Source: Sphingomonas hankyongi
GTDB taxonomy: Bacteria > Pseudomonadota > Alphaproteobacteria > Sphingomonadales > Sphingomonadaceae
Direction: 5' to 3'
NCBI RefSeq assembly: GCF_023516575.1
Contig: NZ_JAMGBE010000003.1
Coordinates: forward strand, 1 to 64,000
Length of the DNA stretch: 64,000 bases
Part shown: in pieces, positions 16,039-25,043 of the stretch
How the letters are laid out: each line of letters opens with the position of its first letter
Position numbering within the stretch: the stretch's first letter is position 1
Position numbers and translations under genes: made by a program
Notes under the pieces: generated by a model
Database searches by the model: none
What the model was told of the DNA's origin: nothing
What the model saw: only the letters and a program-made list of their open reading frames with translations

Positions 16039-16820
16039 TGGGAATAAAGTCGCTTGTCCTCTCGAGCCTGGGCAGACTTCCTGAACGGGCGCGCAGAGCG
16101 ATCGTGAACGTCGGATTCAATATCCACCGTCAGCACTTCGACAAGCTCGCCTACGATCACGCGTTTGCTCCAAACATGGAGCACGGACTGCGCTATCTGA
16201 AATCGATGGGCTTCGACCCCCGCGGCATCCTTGACGTCGGTGCTTTCGAGGGAAATTGGACGAAACTCGCGCGCAGCATTTGGCCCCGTGCGCGGATTAC
16301 GATGATCGAGGGGAACGACCAAAAACTTGAGCTTCTCAAAAAAGTGGGCTTGTCGGCGGAGGCTCATCTCGAGCTCGTTCTGCTTGGGGCAGACGACGAT
16401 CAGGAAGTCCAGTTCTCAGTCATGGAATCCGGCTCTTCAGTATACGCGGAGCATAGCCCGGTCGAAAGAAAGTCTGTGGTCAAAAAGACGAAGAGATTGG
16501 ACAGTGTGATAGATGGCGGCGAGCCGATCGACCTGATCAAGATCGACGTTCAGGGGTATGAGCTGGAGGTTTTGCGTGGAGGTCCCGCCATTCTTGAACG
16601 TACCGAGGCAGTTCTGATCGAGATTTCGCTAATCGAGATCAATGAGGGTGCACCTTTGTTGCATGAAGTCGTACAATTCATGGCCGATAACGGGTTTCTG
16701 ACGTTCGATGTCCTGGAACTGCATCGTCGTCCCTTGGACGGTGCGATGAACCAGCTCGACATATTATTCCTGAAGGAAACGTCTGCCTTGCGCTCCGACA
16801 AGCGGCACTGGGCGAATTGA
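16038..16820 (+). CDS. FkbM-family methyltransferase
   Basis: The 260-residue protein carries the SAM-binding motif ILDVGAFEGNWT, an acidic second motif (ITMIEGNDQ) and the FkbM signature LIKIDVQGYELEVLRGG. FkbM enzymes O-methylate sugars or other hydroxyls, and in polysaccharide clusters they usually decorate the repeat unit. The ATG overlaps the stop of the WcaJ-like gene (TGATG), so the two are coupled. The sugar target cannot be told from sequence. Confidence 0.88.
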   Translation: MGIKSLVLSSLGRLPERARRAIVNVGFNIHRQHFDKLAYDHAFAPNMEHGLRYLKSMGFDPRGILDVGAFEGNWTKLARSIWPRARITMIEGNDQKLELLKKVGLSAEAHLELVLLGADDDQEVQFSVMESGSSVYAEHSPVERKSVVKKTKRLDSVIDGGEPIDLIKIDVQGYELEVLRGGPAILERTEAVLIEISLIEINEGAPLLHEVVQFMADNGFLTFDVLELHRRPLDGAMNQLDILFLKETSALRSDKRHWAN

Positions 16821-16890
16821 TGGCGACCGCGGCGGGTGAAAGCTTGATGCCAAGCAGCGAGCACGCCGATGGCGGGACAGGCAAATATTA

Positions 16891-17541
16891 ATGCTTCGCG
16901 ATGCTGCCAAATTGCTAACCCCCAAGCGCGCGAGCGAGCTGGCGCGATTCTTCTATTACCAGCGCGTCGAGGGATTTGACCCGCCGACCAAACCACATTT
17001 CGATAAGGAAACAAGCGTTTTCTTTGAGGAACAAGTCGCAAAGGCGCGGCAATATTTGGAATATGGATCGGGCGGCAGCACCCTGGTTGCAGATCGGCTT
17101 GGCGTGCCGACCGTGAGCGTGGAGGGCGATCGCTTCTATGCAGAAATCGTTCGCTCCGTCCTTAGAACCGATACCCTCGTGAAGATCGTGATTCCCCGCA
17201 TCGGATTGACTGGCGAGTGGAGCACGCCCGTGTTCAAGTCTGTGGCGAAAGCCCGCCGCTATATCGACGCGCCCTTTTCCAGCGCGGGCAAGTTTCCGGA
17301 CCTCGTGCTAGTGGACGGGCGCTACAGGGTCGCGTGCGCTCTCGAGGTGGCGCGACGAGCAAATCTCGGGGCGCATAGATCAATGATCATTTTTGACGAT
17401 TATTTCGATCGGCCGCAATATCGTGCGGCGGAGGAACGCCTGGGCAGTCCCCAGCGGATCGGTCGAGCGGCTGTTTTTCACGTCGGGCAGCAAGAAATCG
17501 CCGACCGCGACCTCCAGTCCCATCTGTACCATCCGCTGTAG
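16891..17541 (+). CDS. Methyltransferase-fold protein of unknown specificity
   Basis: This 216-residue protein has YLEYGSGGSTLVADRLG, which fits a Rossmann SAM-binding loop, an acidic strand (TVSVEGDRFYAE), a later LVLVDGRYRVAC element and IIFDDYFDR. The pattern resembles a group of class I methyltransferase-like proteins found in sphingomonad and rhodobacterial glycan clusters. Catalytic residues cannot be named. It lies between a FkbM methyltransferase and a sulfotransferase on the same strand, so glycan modification is likely. Confidence 0.65.
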   Translation: MLRDAAKLLTPKRASELARFFYYQRVEGFDPPTKPHFDKETSVFFEEQVAKARQYLEYGSGGSTLVADRLGVPTVSVEGDRFYAEIVRSVLRTDTLVKIVIPRIGLTGEWSTPVFKSVAKARRYIDAPFSSAGKFPDLVLVDGRYRVACALEVARRANLGAHRSMIIFDDYFDRPQYRAAEERLGSPQRIGRAAVFHVGQQEIADRDLQSHLYHPL

Positions 17542-17590
17542 ATGGCGTTTAGATTGAAATCACCAATGACCCGTTGGGAGCGCGCAAGAC

Positions 17591-18523
17591 GTGGTTGATC
17601 GTCCCGTGTTCTTGGTGGGAGCAGAGCGGTCCGGAACGACCATGTTGCGCCTCATGCTGGACAGCCACCCCGATATCGCCTTCCAGGGCGAGTTCAACTT
17701 CCTGGTCGATTGTGTGGGCGCAAATGGGGAGCTGCCCGAGGTTCAAACTTTCGAGTCAGTCGTCACCAAGGACCGCATTTTTCGGCTGTGGGATTTGGCC
17801 GTTCCGCCCGGACTGACCTTCGCCGAGCTCGCAAATTATTTTCTAGAGCAAAAAGACGCCTCCAAGCGCGCGAATGTCTTAGGCGCGACCGTTCATCGTT
17901 ACTTTGACAGGTTGCTTCACATCTGGCCCGCAGCCCGCTTCATCCACCTCGTTCGCGATCCGAGAGCTGTGGCGCTCTCAAGGGTCAGGATGGGATGGGC
18001 GGGGAACATCTACACGGGCATCCGCGAGTGGGCCGACGTCGAGCAACTCTGGGCGGAGTTTGTGAGCCGTATACCGGCAGACCGGCACATATCCGTTCAC
18101 TATGAACGCCTTGTAGAGCAGCCTGCAGCTGAACTGGCGCGCATCTGCGGCTTCCTAGGCCTGAATTACGACGAGGACATGATGCGCTACGACAGGCATT
18201 CGACTTATTCGCTGCCGAATGCGCAGGGAGCCGCCAAATGGCGCCAGCTTTCTCCGGTCGTCCTAGCGGCGGCTGAGTTTGAAGTCAGCCCTTGGTTGGA
18301 ACTTGCGGGCTATCAGCCTTCGCAGCCCAGCAAGCGGCCATCCAGCTTGCAGCGGATCGCCTTCGCGGTCCAAAGTCGGATCGCCGTCGTTCAGTTTCGC
18401 GCGCGCCGCTATGGCGGCCGCTTGTGGCTGGAGGATGTGCTGTCGCGGCGCGTGGGCAGCAATCGTTGGCGCGACCGGGTTCGACAGAGGGTCCACGCGA
18501 TCGATAACAAGCATCTCAAATGA
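17591..18523 (+). CDS. PAPS-dependent sulfotransferase
   Basis: The 310-residue product contains the 5'-phosphosulfate loop AERSGTTMLRLMLDSHP and the 3'-phosphate motif VRDPRAVALSR of PAPS sulfotransferases, followed by HYERLVEQPAAELARICGFLGL. It would move sulfate from PAPS to a hydroxyl of the glycan or of a lipid. The start is a GTG. The C-terminal 70 residues are basic and less conserved. Its place among glycosyltransferase genes suggests that the exopolysaccharide is sulfated, which is an inference worth testing. The genes that make PAPS are not in the window. Confidence 0.88.
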   Translation: MVDRPVFLVGAERSGTTMLRLMLDSHPDIAFQGEFNFLVDCVGANGELPEVQTFESVVTKDRIFRLWDLAVPPGLTFAELANYFLEQKDASKRANVLGATVHRYFDRLLHIWPAARFIHLVRDPRAVALSRVRMGWAGNIYTGIREWADVEQLWAEFVSRIPADRHISVHYERLVEQPAAELARICGFLGLNYDEDMMRYDRHSTYSLPNAQGAAKWRQLSPVVLAAAEFEVSPWLELAGYQPSQPSKRPSSLQRIAFAVQSRIAVVQFRARRYGGRLWLEDVLSRRVGSNRWRDRVRQRVHAIDNKHLK

Positions 18524-18585
18524 ATGTGCTCCGCTGCCCGGTTGTGCGAGCCCCTCCTTGCATTGAACCTGCGGCTGCTTGATCC

Positions 18586-19659
18586 ATGCTCATCTCTAGG
18601 GACCTGCGCATTCGCATGACAGCGGCGGCGGCCCGCGTTAGGCACAAATCCGCGCGACTGCTCGGCGGCGGCCGGCTCGTCGAGCTTCGCGATCTTCCTC
18701 ACGAAATCCTCTATCCGGCCCGCACCGTACATGCGCCCGTGCCGGTCGTGTTGCCGGGTGAGCTGGATAAAATTGAAAAGCTGGGCTTTCGCGGGTTGGT
18801 TCGCGACGAAATCGAATCGATCGCGACCGGAACGCGTAAAATCGGCCCGACGCTCCGCGTCGTCCTGAAAAATGCCTGCATCGGTTATGGACACGTCTAC
18901 ACTGGTGCTATCGCTCATTGGATGTCGTCGACGCAGGCGCCGAGTGAGCCCATCGTCGGCGAATTCACGTCGGCCGCCTGCCGCAGCTCGCGCGTCGGCT
19001 GCCACTATTTTGGCCACTGGCTACGCGACGATGCGGCGACGCACATTATGGCGTCCGCCGAACATGCGCCGATCGGGCTGCGGTCCCCAGGTTGGCCTGA
19101 CAAGGGCCACTACAAGCATTTGTTCGGCCAACAGTTTACTGAATTTGATTTCGCTTACGTCGGCGAATTGATCATTTACGACGACATCAGCCAAAATGCC
19201 CACAAGGCCGAGCGGCTGGCGCAGCTCCGAGTCGCGGCACGGAGGAAGGTCGCGGGACAAGCCAAGGGCCACGTCTGTTATCTCCAACGGGGTGCTGGCG
19301 GCAAGGCTCGCAGCTACGGCAACGAGCAGGAGGTGCTGGATCGGCTGCGGGCGGAGGGCGTCACCGTCGTCCAAGCCGAATCCCGGGATGCGGCGCAAGT
19401 TCTTGGCGAGCTTATGGGCGCGCGGCTGGTCGTCAGCGTCGAAGGCAGCCAGCTGTCCCACGCATTGCTCGCGCTAGATGAAGGGGGGGGCGTGCTAACC
19501 ATCCAGCCTCCTGACCGCTTCTGGAACTCGCACTTTGACTGGGCCTGCGCTCTCGGGATGGGATATGGGATCGTAGTCCTCGACAAGACCGATAGAGGCC
19601 CTGTCGTTAATGTAGACCGGCTGCTGGCGACCATCGACGAAATGCTCAGGGGGCGGTAA
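18586..19659 (+). CDS. Glycosyltransferase family 61 protein
   Basis: The 357-residue protein matches the DUF563/GT61 pattern. It has HYFGHWLRDDAATH in the middle, YLQRGAGGKARSYGNEQEVLDRL before the nucleotide-binding half, and VSVEGSQLSHALLALDEG near the end. GT61 enzymes transfer xylose, N-acetylglucosamine or arabinose in various systems, so the sugar is uncertain. It follows the sulfotransferase by 62 bases on the same strand and converges with the polymerase gene downstream. Confidence 0.82.
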   Translation: MLISRDLRIRMTAAAARVRHKSARLLGGGRLVELRDLPHEILYPARTVHAPVPVVLPGELDKIEKLGFRGLVRDEIESIATGTRKIGPTLRVVLKNACIGYGHVYTGAIAHWMSSTQAPSEPIVGEFTSAACRSSRVGCHYFGHWLRDDAATHIMASAEHAPIGLRSPGWPDKGHYKHLFGQQFTEFDFAYVGELIIYDDISQNAHKAERLAQLRVAARRKVAGQAKGHVCYLQRGAGGKARSYGNEQEVLDRLRAEGVTVVQAESRDAAQVLGELMGARLVVSVEGSQLSHALLALDEGGGVLTIQPPDRFWNSHFDWACALGMGYGIVVLDKTDRGPVVNVDRLLATIDEMLRGR

Positions 19660-19671
19660 CGCTCGTCTAGG

Positions 19672-21180
19672 TCAGCAGACCGGCGCGGATACTATCCGGC
19701 CATCCGGCCGAACTGCCTGCGCTCGCTCGGCCACGCGGGCCACGCGAAATCGGTGCAGGGTTCCGAATGAGAGCCCGAGAAGTAGGAACAGGATCAGGCC
19801 GTTGCGGCCCTGCATGTTGGTGGTGAACAGGGCCGCGTTACAGGCCAGCAGCGCCGAGAAGCAAAGGCCGGCGAAGTCGCGCCGCTCGTGATCCTTGTCC
19901 GAGCGCAATCTCCACAGCCCGGCGAGGGCCACGAGCGACGGTAATAAGAAAATCATGAGACCCGGAATTCCGGCGTGGAGTCCAGCGGATAAAGGCGCGT
20001 TGACAATGTCGACGATGCCTTGACCCTGCACCTGGTCGGACATCTCGATCGGGACCTGCTCGCGGCGGATGCCGGTCAATGGATGCTGGGCAATCAGCTC
20101 GATCATGCGGCGCGCCAGGGTCTGACGGTATTGGACGGTGCCGGCCGCGGCTTCGCCGAACCCGAATGCCGCCGAAATCACCCTTGAGTCTGAGGCCAGC
20201 AAGGCGAGGACCTCATAGGCCAGAGGAATGCCGAGCCCGGCTGCAGCTGCAAGAACGAATTTCCGGTTGAACGCCAGCGTCGCCATCGCGCCGACGAACA
20301 CGGTGAGGAGCCCGATCCTCGAGAAAGTCATGAGGACGCCCGCGGATAAAAGCACGCCAATCGCCCAAGCGCCGCTTGCGCGGGTGAAGCGTCGTCGCAT
20401 TGCATAAAGCATCACCAGCGCCAAGCTGAGGAACAGCGAGAGCGCCGTAGGGCCATCGAACGTTGCATTGGGCCGAATGAACCCGCCACGCCCTCCAGCG
20501 TAGGCGTTCATGGTGAATAGGTTCTGCAGCCCTGCATCCATCCGTTCGTAGATCAGCCAGCGGCGGGTCACTTCGAAGACCGCGACCGCGGACAGGGCGC
20601 AGGCGCAATAAATGAGCGACTGAACAAGGTTGGCCGGATCCCTAGCGAACCCCGTCGAGCGGCTGGCGATATAGTAAGGAAGGCCACCAATGAAGGCGAC
20701 CTGGAGAGCCTCGCGAAGCATGTTGGTGAAGCTTGTCCCGCGCGCGGCGATGAACCAAAGCATAGAGCAGAAGAGCAGGACCAGCAGGTCCGCCGAGGCC
20801 GCCTTCCAGCGCTGGTTGCGGCGAAGCCGTATCACGGCGGGCAACGCGGCGATGCCGACAAGCATGGAGTAGCGGACAATGATCAATTTGTTGATCGGCG
20901 CGGGCGCCCAAATCTCGAAACCAACGGGAGGCAACAGCCAAAGCGCGAAGAAATACAGGCGGGCGCGGTGCTCATTGTCTCCTCCGGCCGCGAACAACAG
21001 TATCAGGGCAATTCCCGCGAAGACGAAATAATTGGGGCTCAGCACCGCAACGAGCGGCAGAAGGATTGCGAGTGCAAGCTCTCGCAAGCCGATCAGCTGT
21101 CCCGAGGCCCGGTCGAGAAGGTACTTCAAGCCGAGCAGTACCGCCACCCAGAGCGCCCAGATTACGATGAGCTCTTTCAA
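19672..21180 (-). CDS. O-antigen ligase/polymerase-like membrane protein (Wzy type)
   Basis: This is a 502-residue polytopic membrane protein with about a dozen helices and a long periplasmic loop. The loop contains the RQTLARRMIELIAQHPLTGI segment typical of O-antigen ligase-family proteins, where LAR and HPLxG motifs are usual. It probably polymerises repeat units in the periplasm. The start is a TTG whose last bases overlap the TGA of the glycosyltransferase upstream (TTGA), so the two are coupled. A second polymerase-like gene of a different family lies at 42038-43081. Confidence 0.85.
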   Translation of the reverse strand: MKELIVIWALWVAVLLGLKYLLDRASGQLIGLRELALAILLPLVAVLSPNYFVFAGIALILLFAAGGDNEHRARLYFFALWLLPPVGFEIWAPAPINKLIIVRYSMLVGIAALPAVIRLRRNQRWKAASADLLVLLFCSMLWFIAARGTSFTNMLREALQVAFIGGLPYYIASRSTGFARDPANLVQSLIYCACALSAVAVFEVTRRWLIYERMDAGLQNLFTMNAYAGGRGGFIRPNATFDGPTALSLFLSLALVMLYAMRRRFTRASGAWAIGVLLSAGVLMTFSRIGLLTVFVGAMATLAFNRKFVLAAAAGLGIPLAYEVLALLASDSRVISAAFGFGEAAAGTVQYRQTLARRMIELIAQHPLTGIRREQVPIEMSDQVQGQGIVDIVNAPLSAGLHAGIPGLMIFLLPSLVALAGLWRLRSDKDHERRDFAGLCFSALLACNAALFTTNMQGRNGLILFLLLGLSFGTLHRFRVARVAERAQAVRPDGRIVSAPVC

Positions 21181-22304
21181 GCGACCGCGGTCACTTTCGT
21201 CTCAGCCGCGTCGACCGCGCGCCGGAGTGCCTCCTCGAACAGATTGGTCGCGTCATCCCACGAATAGCTGTGGGCCGTACGATAGGCGGCTTCCGACATT
21301 GCCCGCCACTGCGCCTCGTCAGTTTCGGCCATGCGCATTAGCCCGTCGGCAATCGCTGGTGCGTCGTAACCATCGACGATCCAGCCGTTGATCCCGTCGC
21401 TGATTAGGTCAGCCGCCGCCCCCGCTTTGGTGGCAATAACGGGTGTGCGGCAGGCCATTGCTTCAAGGATGGGAAGCCCGAAACCCTCCCGACGGCTTGG
21501 CCAAAGCCAGGCATCGCAAGCCGCATAGATATCGCAAAGCCGTTGCTGACTGACCTGGCCAAACGAGCGACACCACGATGGTATTTGGTCTGCTGTTCCC
21601 AAAGGATCGATCAACAGGAGCTGGAGATCCGGGACCGCATCTCGAACAGCGGAGGTGGCCTCAAATCCGGTTGGGCAATTCTTATCAGCCAGCGGCGAAA
21701 GCAGCATGCCAAGGGTTGGACGAGGCAGGCGTTCTCGTGGCGGGGCGTTGAACAGGATAGTGTCGACGCTGTTCGGGACTAGGTGCACGTCGTGGACGCC
21801 GAGCCGCCCGGTCAGGACCGACTTGAGCCACCCCGATATGGTTATTTTGGGGAATGGTAACCGTAAGGCGGCATGGACACGCTTCTCGTCGGTGTAAGGG
21901 AAAACCTCGTAGCCCTGTACAAAATGCACCTTGGTCCCTTTGCGGGCGGGCAGCGCGGAGACCCATTCCGCAGTCTCCCACCAGGTTGCGATGACGACGT
22001 CGGAATCTGGAACGTCGTCGGCGCGAATCGGCCGGTGCCGTTCGATCATGTGAAGAGCGTAGGTTTCGGCTGAAAAATGCGTTGGTCGCGACGATGCGGC
22101 GAGCCTAGCCCCCGGCCTTGAAAACCGCTTGAGCCGTTGCCGCAGCGTCGGCCGTGCTGGCGGACGACAAATGAGGTGCACGTCGTGCCCGCGCTTCGCG
22201 AGCCGGTCAGCATGCGTGTGGATCACCCTTGCGCCGCCGGAAAGGTCGGCTGCCGCCATGACAAAGCTGATACGCACTGGGCCACTTCCCCTTGGCTCAC
22301 GCAA
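21177..22304 (-). CDS. GT4-family glycosyltransferase
   Basis: The 375-residue protein has the GT-B fold hallmarks: an N-terminal donor-independent domain starting ISFVMAAADLSGGARV, and a C-terminal GT4 domain with WLWPSRREGFGLPILEAMACRTPVIAT, which holds the E-x7-E region. It acts at the cytosolic face, adding a sugar to the lipid-linked chain. It is the first gene of a two-gene minus-strand unit with the polymerase. It is divergent from the flippase gene at 22385. Confidence 0.88.
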   Translation of the reverse strand: MREPRGSGPVRISFVMAAADLSGGARVIHTHADRLAKRGHDVHLICRPPARPTLRQRLKRFSRPGARLAASSRPTHFSAETYALHMIERHRPIRADDVPDSDVVIATWWETAEWVSALPARKGTKVHFVQGYEVFPYTDEKRVHAALRLPFPKITISGWLKSVLTGRLGVHDVHLVPNSVDTILFNAPPRERLPRPTLGMLLSPLADKNCPTGFEATSAVRDAVPDLQLLLIDPLGTADQIPSWCRSFGQVSQQRLCDIYAACDAWLWPSRREGFGLPILEAMACRTPVIATKAGAAADLISDGINGWIVDGYDAPAIADGLMRMAETDEAQWRAMSEAAYRTAHSYSWDDATNLFEEALRRAVDAAETKVTAVA

Positions 22305-22384
22305 CTGGACGTTCGTTTACGATTCAACTAGTCTTCAACGTTAATCAACTCCCATCTTTTTGCAACGAATCCAAGGCACTGGCG

Positions 22385-23833
22385 GTGAAACGAATTCTGG
22401 ACCGGTCCGGCCCTGCTGCCCGCTTGCGGCTGACCGCTGCCGCGCGTCCCGAGCTGTCGGCCTTCATGGACCGTTGGTCGGCGCTTGGAACGACGCAGCG
22501 GCTGGCCCTTTCCGGCACGATCTGGACGTTGACCGCTTTCGGCGGAGCGCAGCTGTTGAGGTTCGCCGGCAGCCTCGTCACCACCAGGCTCCTCTTTCCC
22601 GAGCTGTTTGGACTGATGGCGATCGTCCAGTCCGTTCTCATGGCGATCGCGATGTTCTCCGACGTGGGTCTTTCGGACAATGTCGTTCGCGGTGACCGCG
22701 GCGACGATCGGAAGTTCCTCGCCAACGTGTTTGCCGTACAGGCAATGCGCGGGGTGGCGCTGTGGCTAGTTTGCGTTGCGGCCGCGCCATTCGTAGCGAG
22801 CTTCTACGGGGACGCACGGATCGCCTGGGTCCTTCCCGTCACCGGCCTTTCCGCAACCATCGCCGGCTTTCAGTCGACCTCCGTCATGCTGATGCGCAAA
22901 CGCATGGAGGTGCGGCGGCTGGCGCTGCTGGAGCTGATGGCGCAGGCGATCGGCTTGGCCGTTGTCATTCTCTGGGCGCTCGCCGATCCTTCGATTTGGG
23001 CACTTGTGGCCGGGGGGCTTTCCTCGTCGATTGCCAAGGTGGCCGGGAGCCACGTCCTCAACTGCCCGAACCGGGATCGATTCGGCTTTGACCGGGCGGT
23101 ACTGAGAGAGCTTTTCTCGTGGGGACGCTGGATTTTCATCTCGACGATGTTCACTTTTCTTGCCGGGCAGACCGACCGGCTGATTCTAGGCAAGCTGTTT
23201 TCGCTCGACTTTCTCGGCATTTACAACATTGCGTTCATGCTGTCCGACGTGCCTCGGGCGATAATGATCGCGCTGTCATCCCGGGTAATCCTGCCGACTT
23301 TCGCAATGTCGAAACACCTTCCGCGGGTTGAGGCTCGCGAGAAGATTAGGTCGCGCCGGCGCTGGTTGCTCGCTTTTGCGGCGCTGGCGCTTGGCAGCTT
23401 GGTCGGAGCCGGCGACGTTCTAGTGGTCGTGCTCTACGATCCGCGTTGGTCTGACGCCGGATGGATACTCCAGATCTTGGCAATCGGCGTCTGGCCGCTG
23501 ATCCTCGCCTGGAGCATGGACCCCATGTTGTTTGTTCTCGGGAAGGTGCACTACCCGGCTCTAGGCAATGCTCTGCGGTTCGTGCTGCTTTGTCTTCTGA
23601 GCGTCACTGGAGCATGGCTCGGAGGCGAAGTCGGCGCGGTGGTCGGAGTGGCGGTGAGCGTCCTTCCCGTGCTCGTCGTCAGCAAGATTGGTTTATGGCG
23701 CGAAGGCTATGCCTATGTCCGGCAAGACCTTATCGGGACCGGCCTATTCGTCGCGACCGCTGCACTCACCTACGGCGCTTGCGAGCTAATCAAAAGTTAC
23801 TCGGCGTCCCAGCCGCTCGGGATCGCTGGCTGA
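22385..23833 (+). CDS. Oligosaccharide flippase (Wzx/PST type)
   Basis: The 482-residue protein has about 12-14 hydrophobic helices and the polysaccharide-transporter pattern, including WTLTAFGGAQLLRFAGSLVTTRLL at the start and ISTMFTFLAGQTDRLILGKLF in the middle. It should move lipid-linked repeat units across the inner membrane. I chose GTG 22385 because AAGG lies nine bases upstream. Longer frames overlap the divergent gene. A second flippase lies at 54269-55756. Confidence 0.87.
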   Translation: MKRILDRSGPAARLRLTAAARPELSAFMDRWSALGTTQRLALSGTIWTLTAFGGAQLLRFAGSLVTTRLLFPELFGLMAIVQSVLMAIAMFSDVGLSDNVVRGDRGDDRKFLANVFAVQAMRGVALWLVCVAAAPFVASFYGDARIAWVLPVTGLSATIAGFQSTSVMLMRKRMEVRRLALLELMAQAIGLAVVILWALADPSIWALVAGGLSSSIAKVAGSHVLNCPNRDRFGFDRAVLRELFSWGRWIFISTMFTFLAGQTDRLILGKLFSLDFLGIYNIAFMLSDVPRAIMIALSSRVILPTFAMSKHLPRVEAREKIRSRRRWLLAFAALALGSLVGAGDVLVVVLYDPRWSDAGWILQILAIGVWPLILAWSMDPMLFVLGKVHYPALGNALRFVLLCLLSVTGAWLGGEVGAVVGVAVSVLPVLVVSKIGLWREGYAYVRQDLIGTGLFVATAALTYGACELIKSYSASQPLGIAG

Positions 23834-23837
23834 GCCC

Positions 23838-25043
23838 ATGCACATAGCCTATCTTACCAATGCCTATCCAAAGGTGAGCCACAGTTTCATTCGCCGCGAG
23901 ATAGCGGCGCTGGAGCAGCGGGGCGTTGAGATCACGCGAATTTCAATTCGCCGTACGAAGGAGCAGCTACCCGATCCCGCGGACGCAGAGGAGCTTGCCC
24001 GGACGCTGGTCTTGCTTGATGGATTGGGTAGCGCGCTTTCTCTCCTAGGGGCGGTTCTGCTTGCGGCGATCAGCCACCCGCTGCGCTTCCTCAAGGCGCT
24101 CGGCATTGCACATGAGATGAATCGCGCCGGCGGTATTGGCCTGGTTCGGCACTTGGCCTATCTCGCGGAAGCTTGCGCGCTGGCACGCATTTTGGCGCAG
24201 CGAGGGATCGAGCACATTCACGCGCACTTCGGTACCAACCCGGCGGCGGTTGCTCGGCTCGCGCGCGTGATTTCCGGTACCAGCTACAGTATGACGGTGC
24301 ACGGCCCCGACGAGTTTGATGCTCCTCGCGCTTACTGCCTCGAGGGTAAGATTGCGGATGCTCGTTTCACGGCCGCCGTTTCGAGCTTCGGACGCAGTCA
24401 ATTGATGCGTTGGGCACGCTTGGCCGATTGGCCCCGCATTGAAGTGGTTCGCTGTGGCGTCGACCGAGGCTTTCTCGACATGGAACCAGGCCCGCCTACA
24501 GCGGCGCGGCGGCTCGTCTGCGTCTCCCGGCTCAGTGCGCAAAAAGGCTTGCCGCTGCTGCTTGAGGCGGCAAGGCTGCTCGTTGAAGAGGAGAATGAGT
24601 TCGAACTGCGCCTCGTCGGGGACGGCGAGCTGCGGGGCACCCTTGAGGAAAAAATTCGCACGCTCGGCATCGAGCACAGGGTCAAAGTCCTTGGCTGGTG
24701 CAGCAACGCGGAGGTGCGAGCCGAGCTTAGCGCTAGCCGTGCGATGGTTTTGCCCAGCTTCGCTGAGGGGCTACCGGTGGTGATCATGGAATCTCTGGCA
24801 CTCGGTCGCCCGGTTATTGCGACCGCTGTGGCAGGCATCTCGGAACTGGTAGACACGCGATGTGGCTGGATCATCCCCGCCGGCTCAACAGAGGCGCTGA
24901 CTGAGGCGATGCGCCAAGCGCTCGAGGCCGCTCCCGAACAGCTTGTCAACCTTGGCCAGGAAGGCCGTCGACGTGTTGCCGCATTGCATGATGCTGACGC
25001 GAACGCGGGCATCCTGCTCGACCGTTTCGCCGTGCCAGCATGA
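23838..25043 (+). CDS. GT4-family glycosyltransferase
   Basis: The 401-residue product is a GT-B enzyme. Its N-terminal domain opens MHIAYLTNAYPKVSHSFIRREI, a pattern common in exopolysaccharide glycosyltransferases, and includes HIHAHFGTNPA and MTVHGPDEF. Its C-terminal domain has VCVSRLSAQKGLPLLLEA and VLPSFAEGLPVVIMESLALGRPVIAT. It begins four bases after the flippase stop and overlaps the next gene as ATGA. Confidence 0.9.
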   Translation: MHIAYLTNAYPKVSHSFIRREIAALEQRGVEITRISIRRTKEQLPDPADAEELARTLVLLDGLGSALSLLGAVLLAAISHPLRFLKALGIAHEMNRAGGIGLVRHLAYLAEACALARILAQRGIEHIHAHFGTNPAAVARLARVISGTSYSMTVHGPDEFDAPRAYCLEGKIADARFTAAVSSFGRSQLMRWARLADWPRIEVVRCGVDRGFLDMEPGPPTAARRLVCVSRLSAQKGLPLLLEAARLLVEEENEFELRLVGDGELRGTLEEKIRTLGIEHRVKVLGWCSNAEVRAELSASRAMVLPSFAEGLPVVIMESLALGRPVIATAVAGISELVDTRCGWIIPAGSTEALTEAMRQALEAAPEQLVNLGQEGRRRVAALHDADANAGILLDRFAVPA

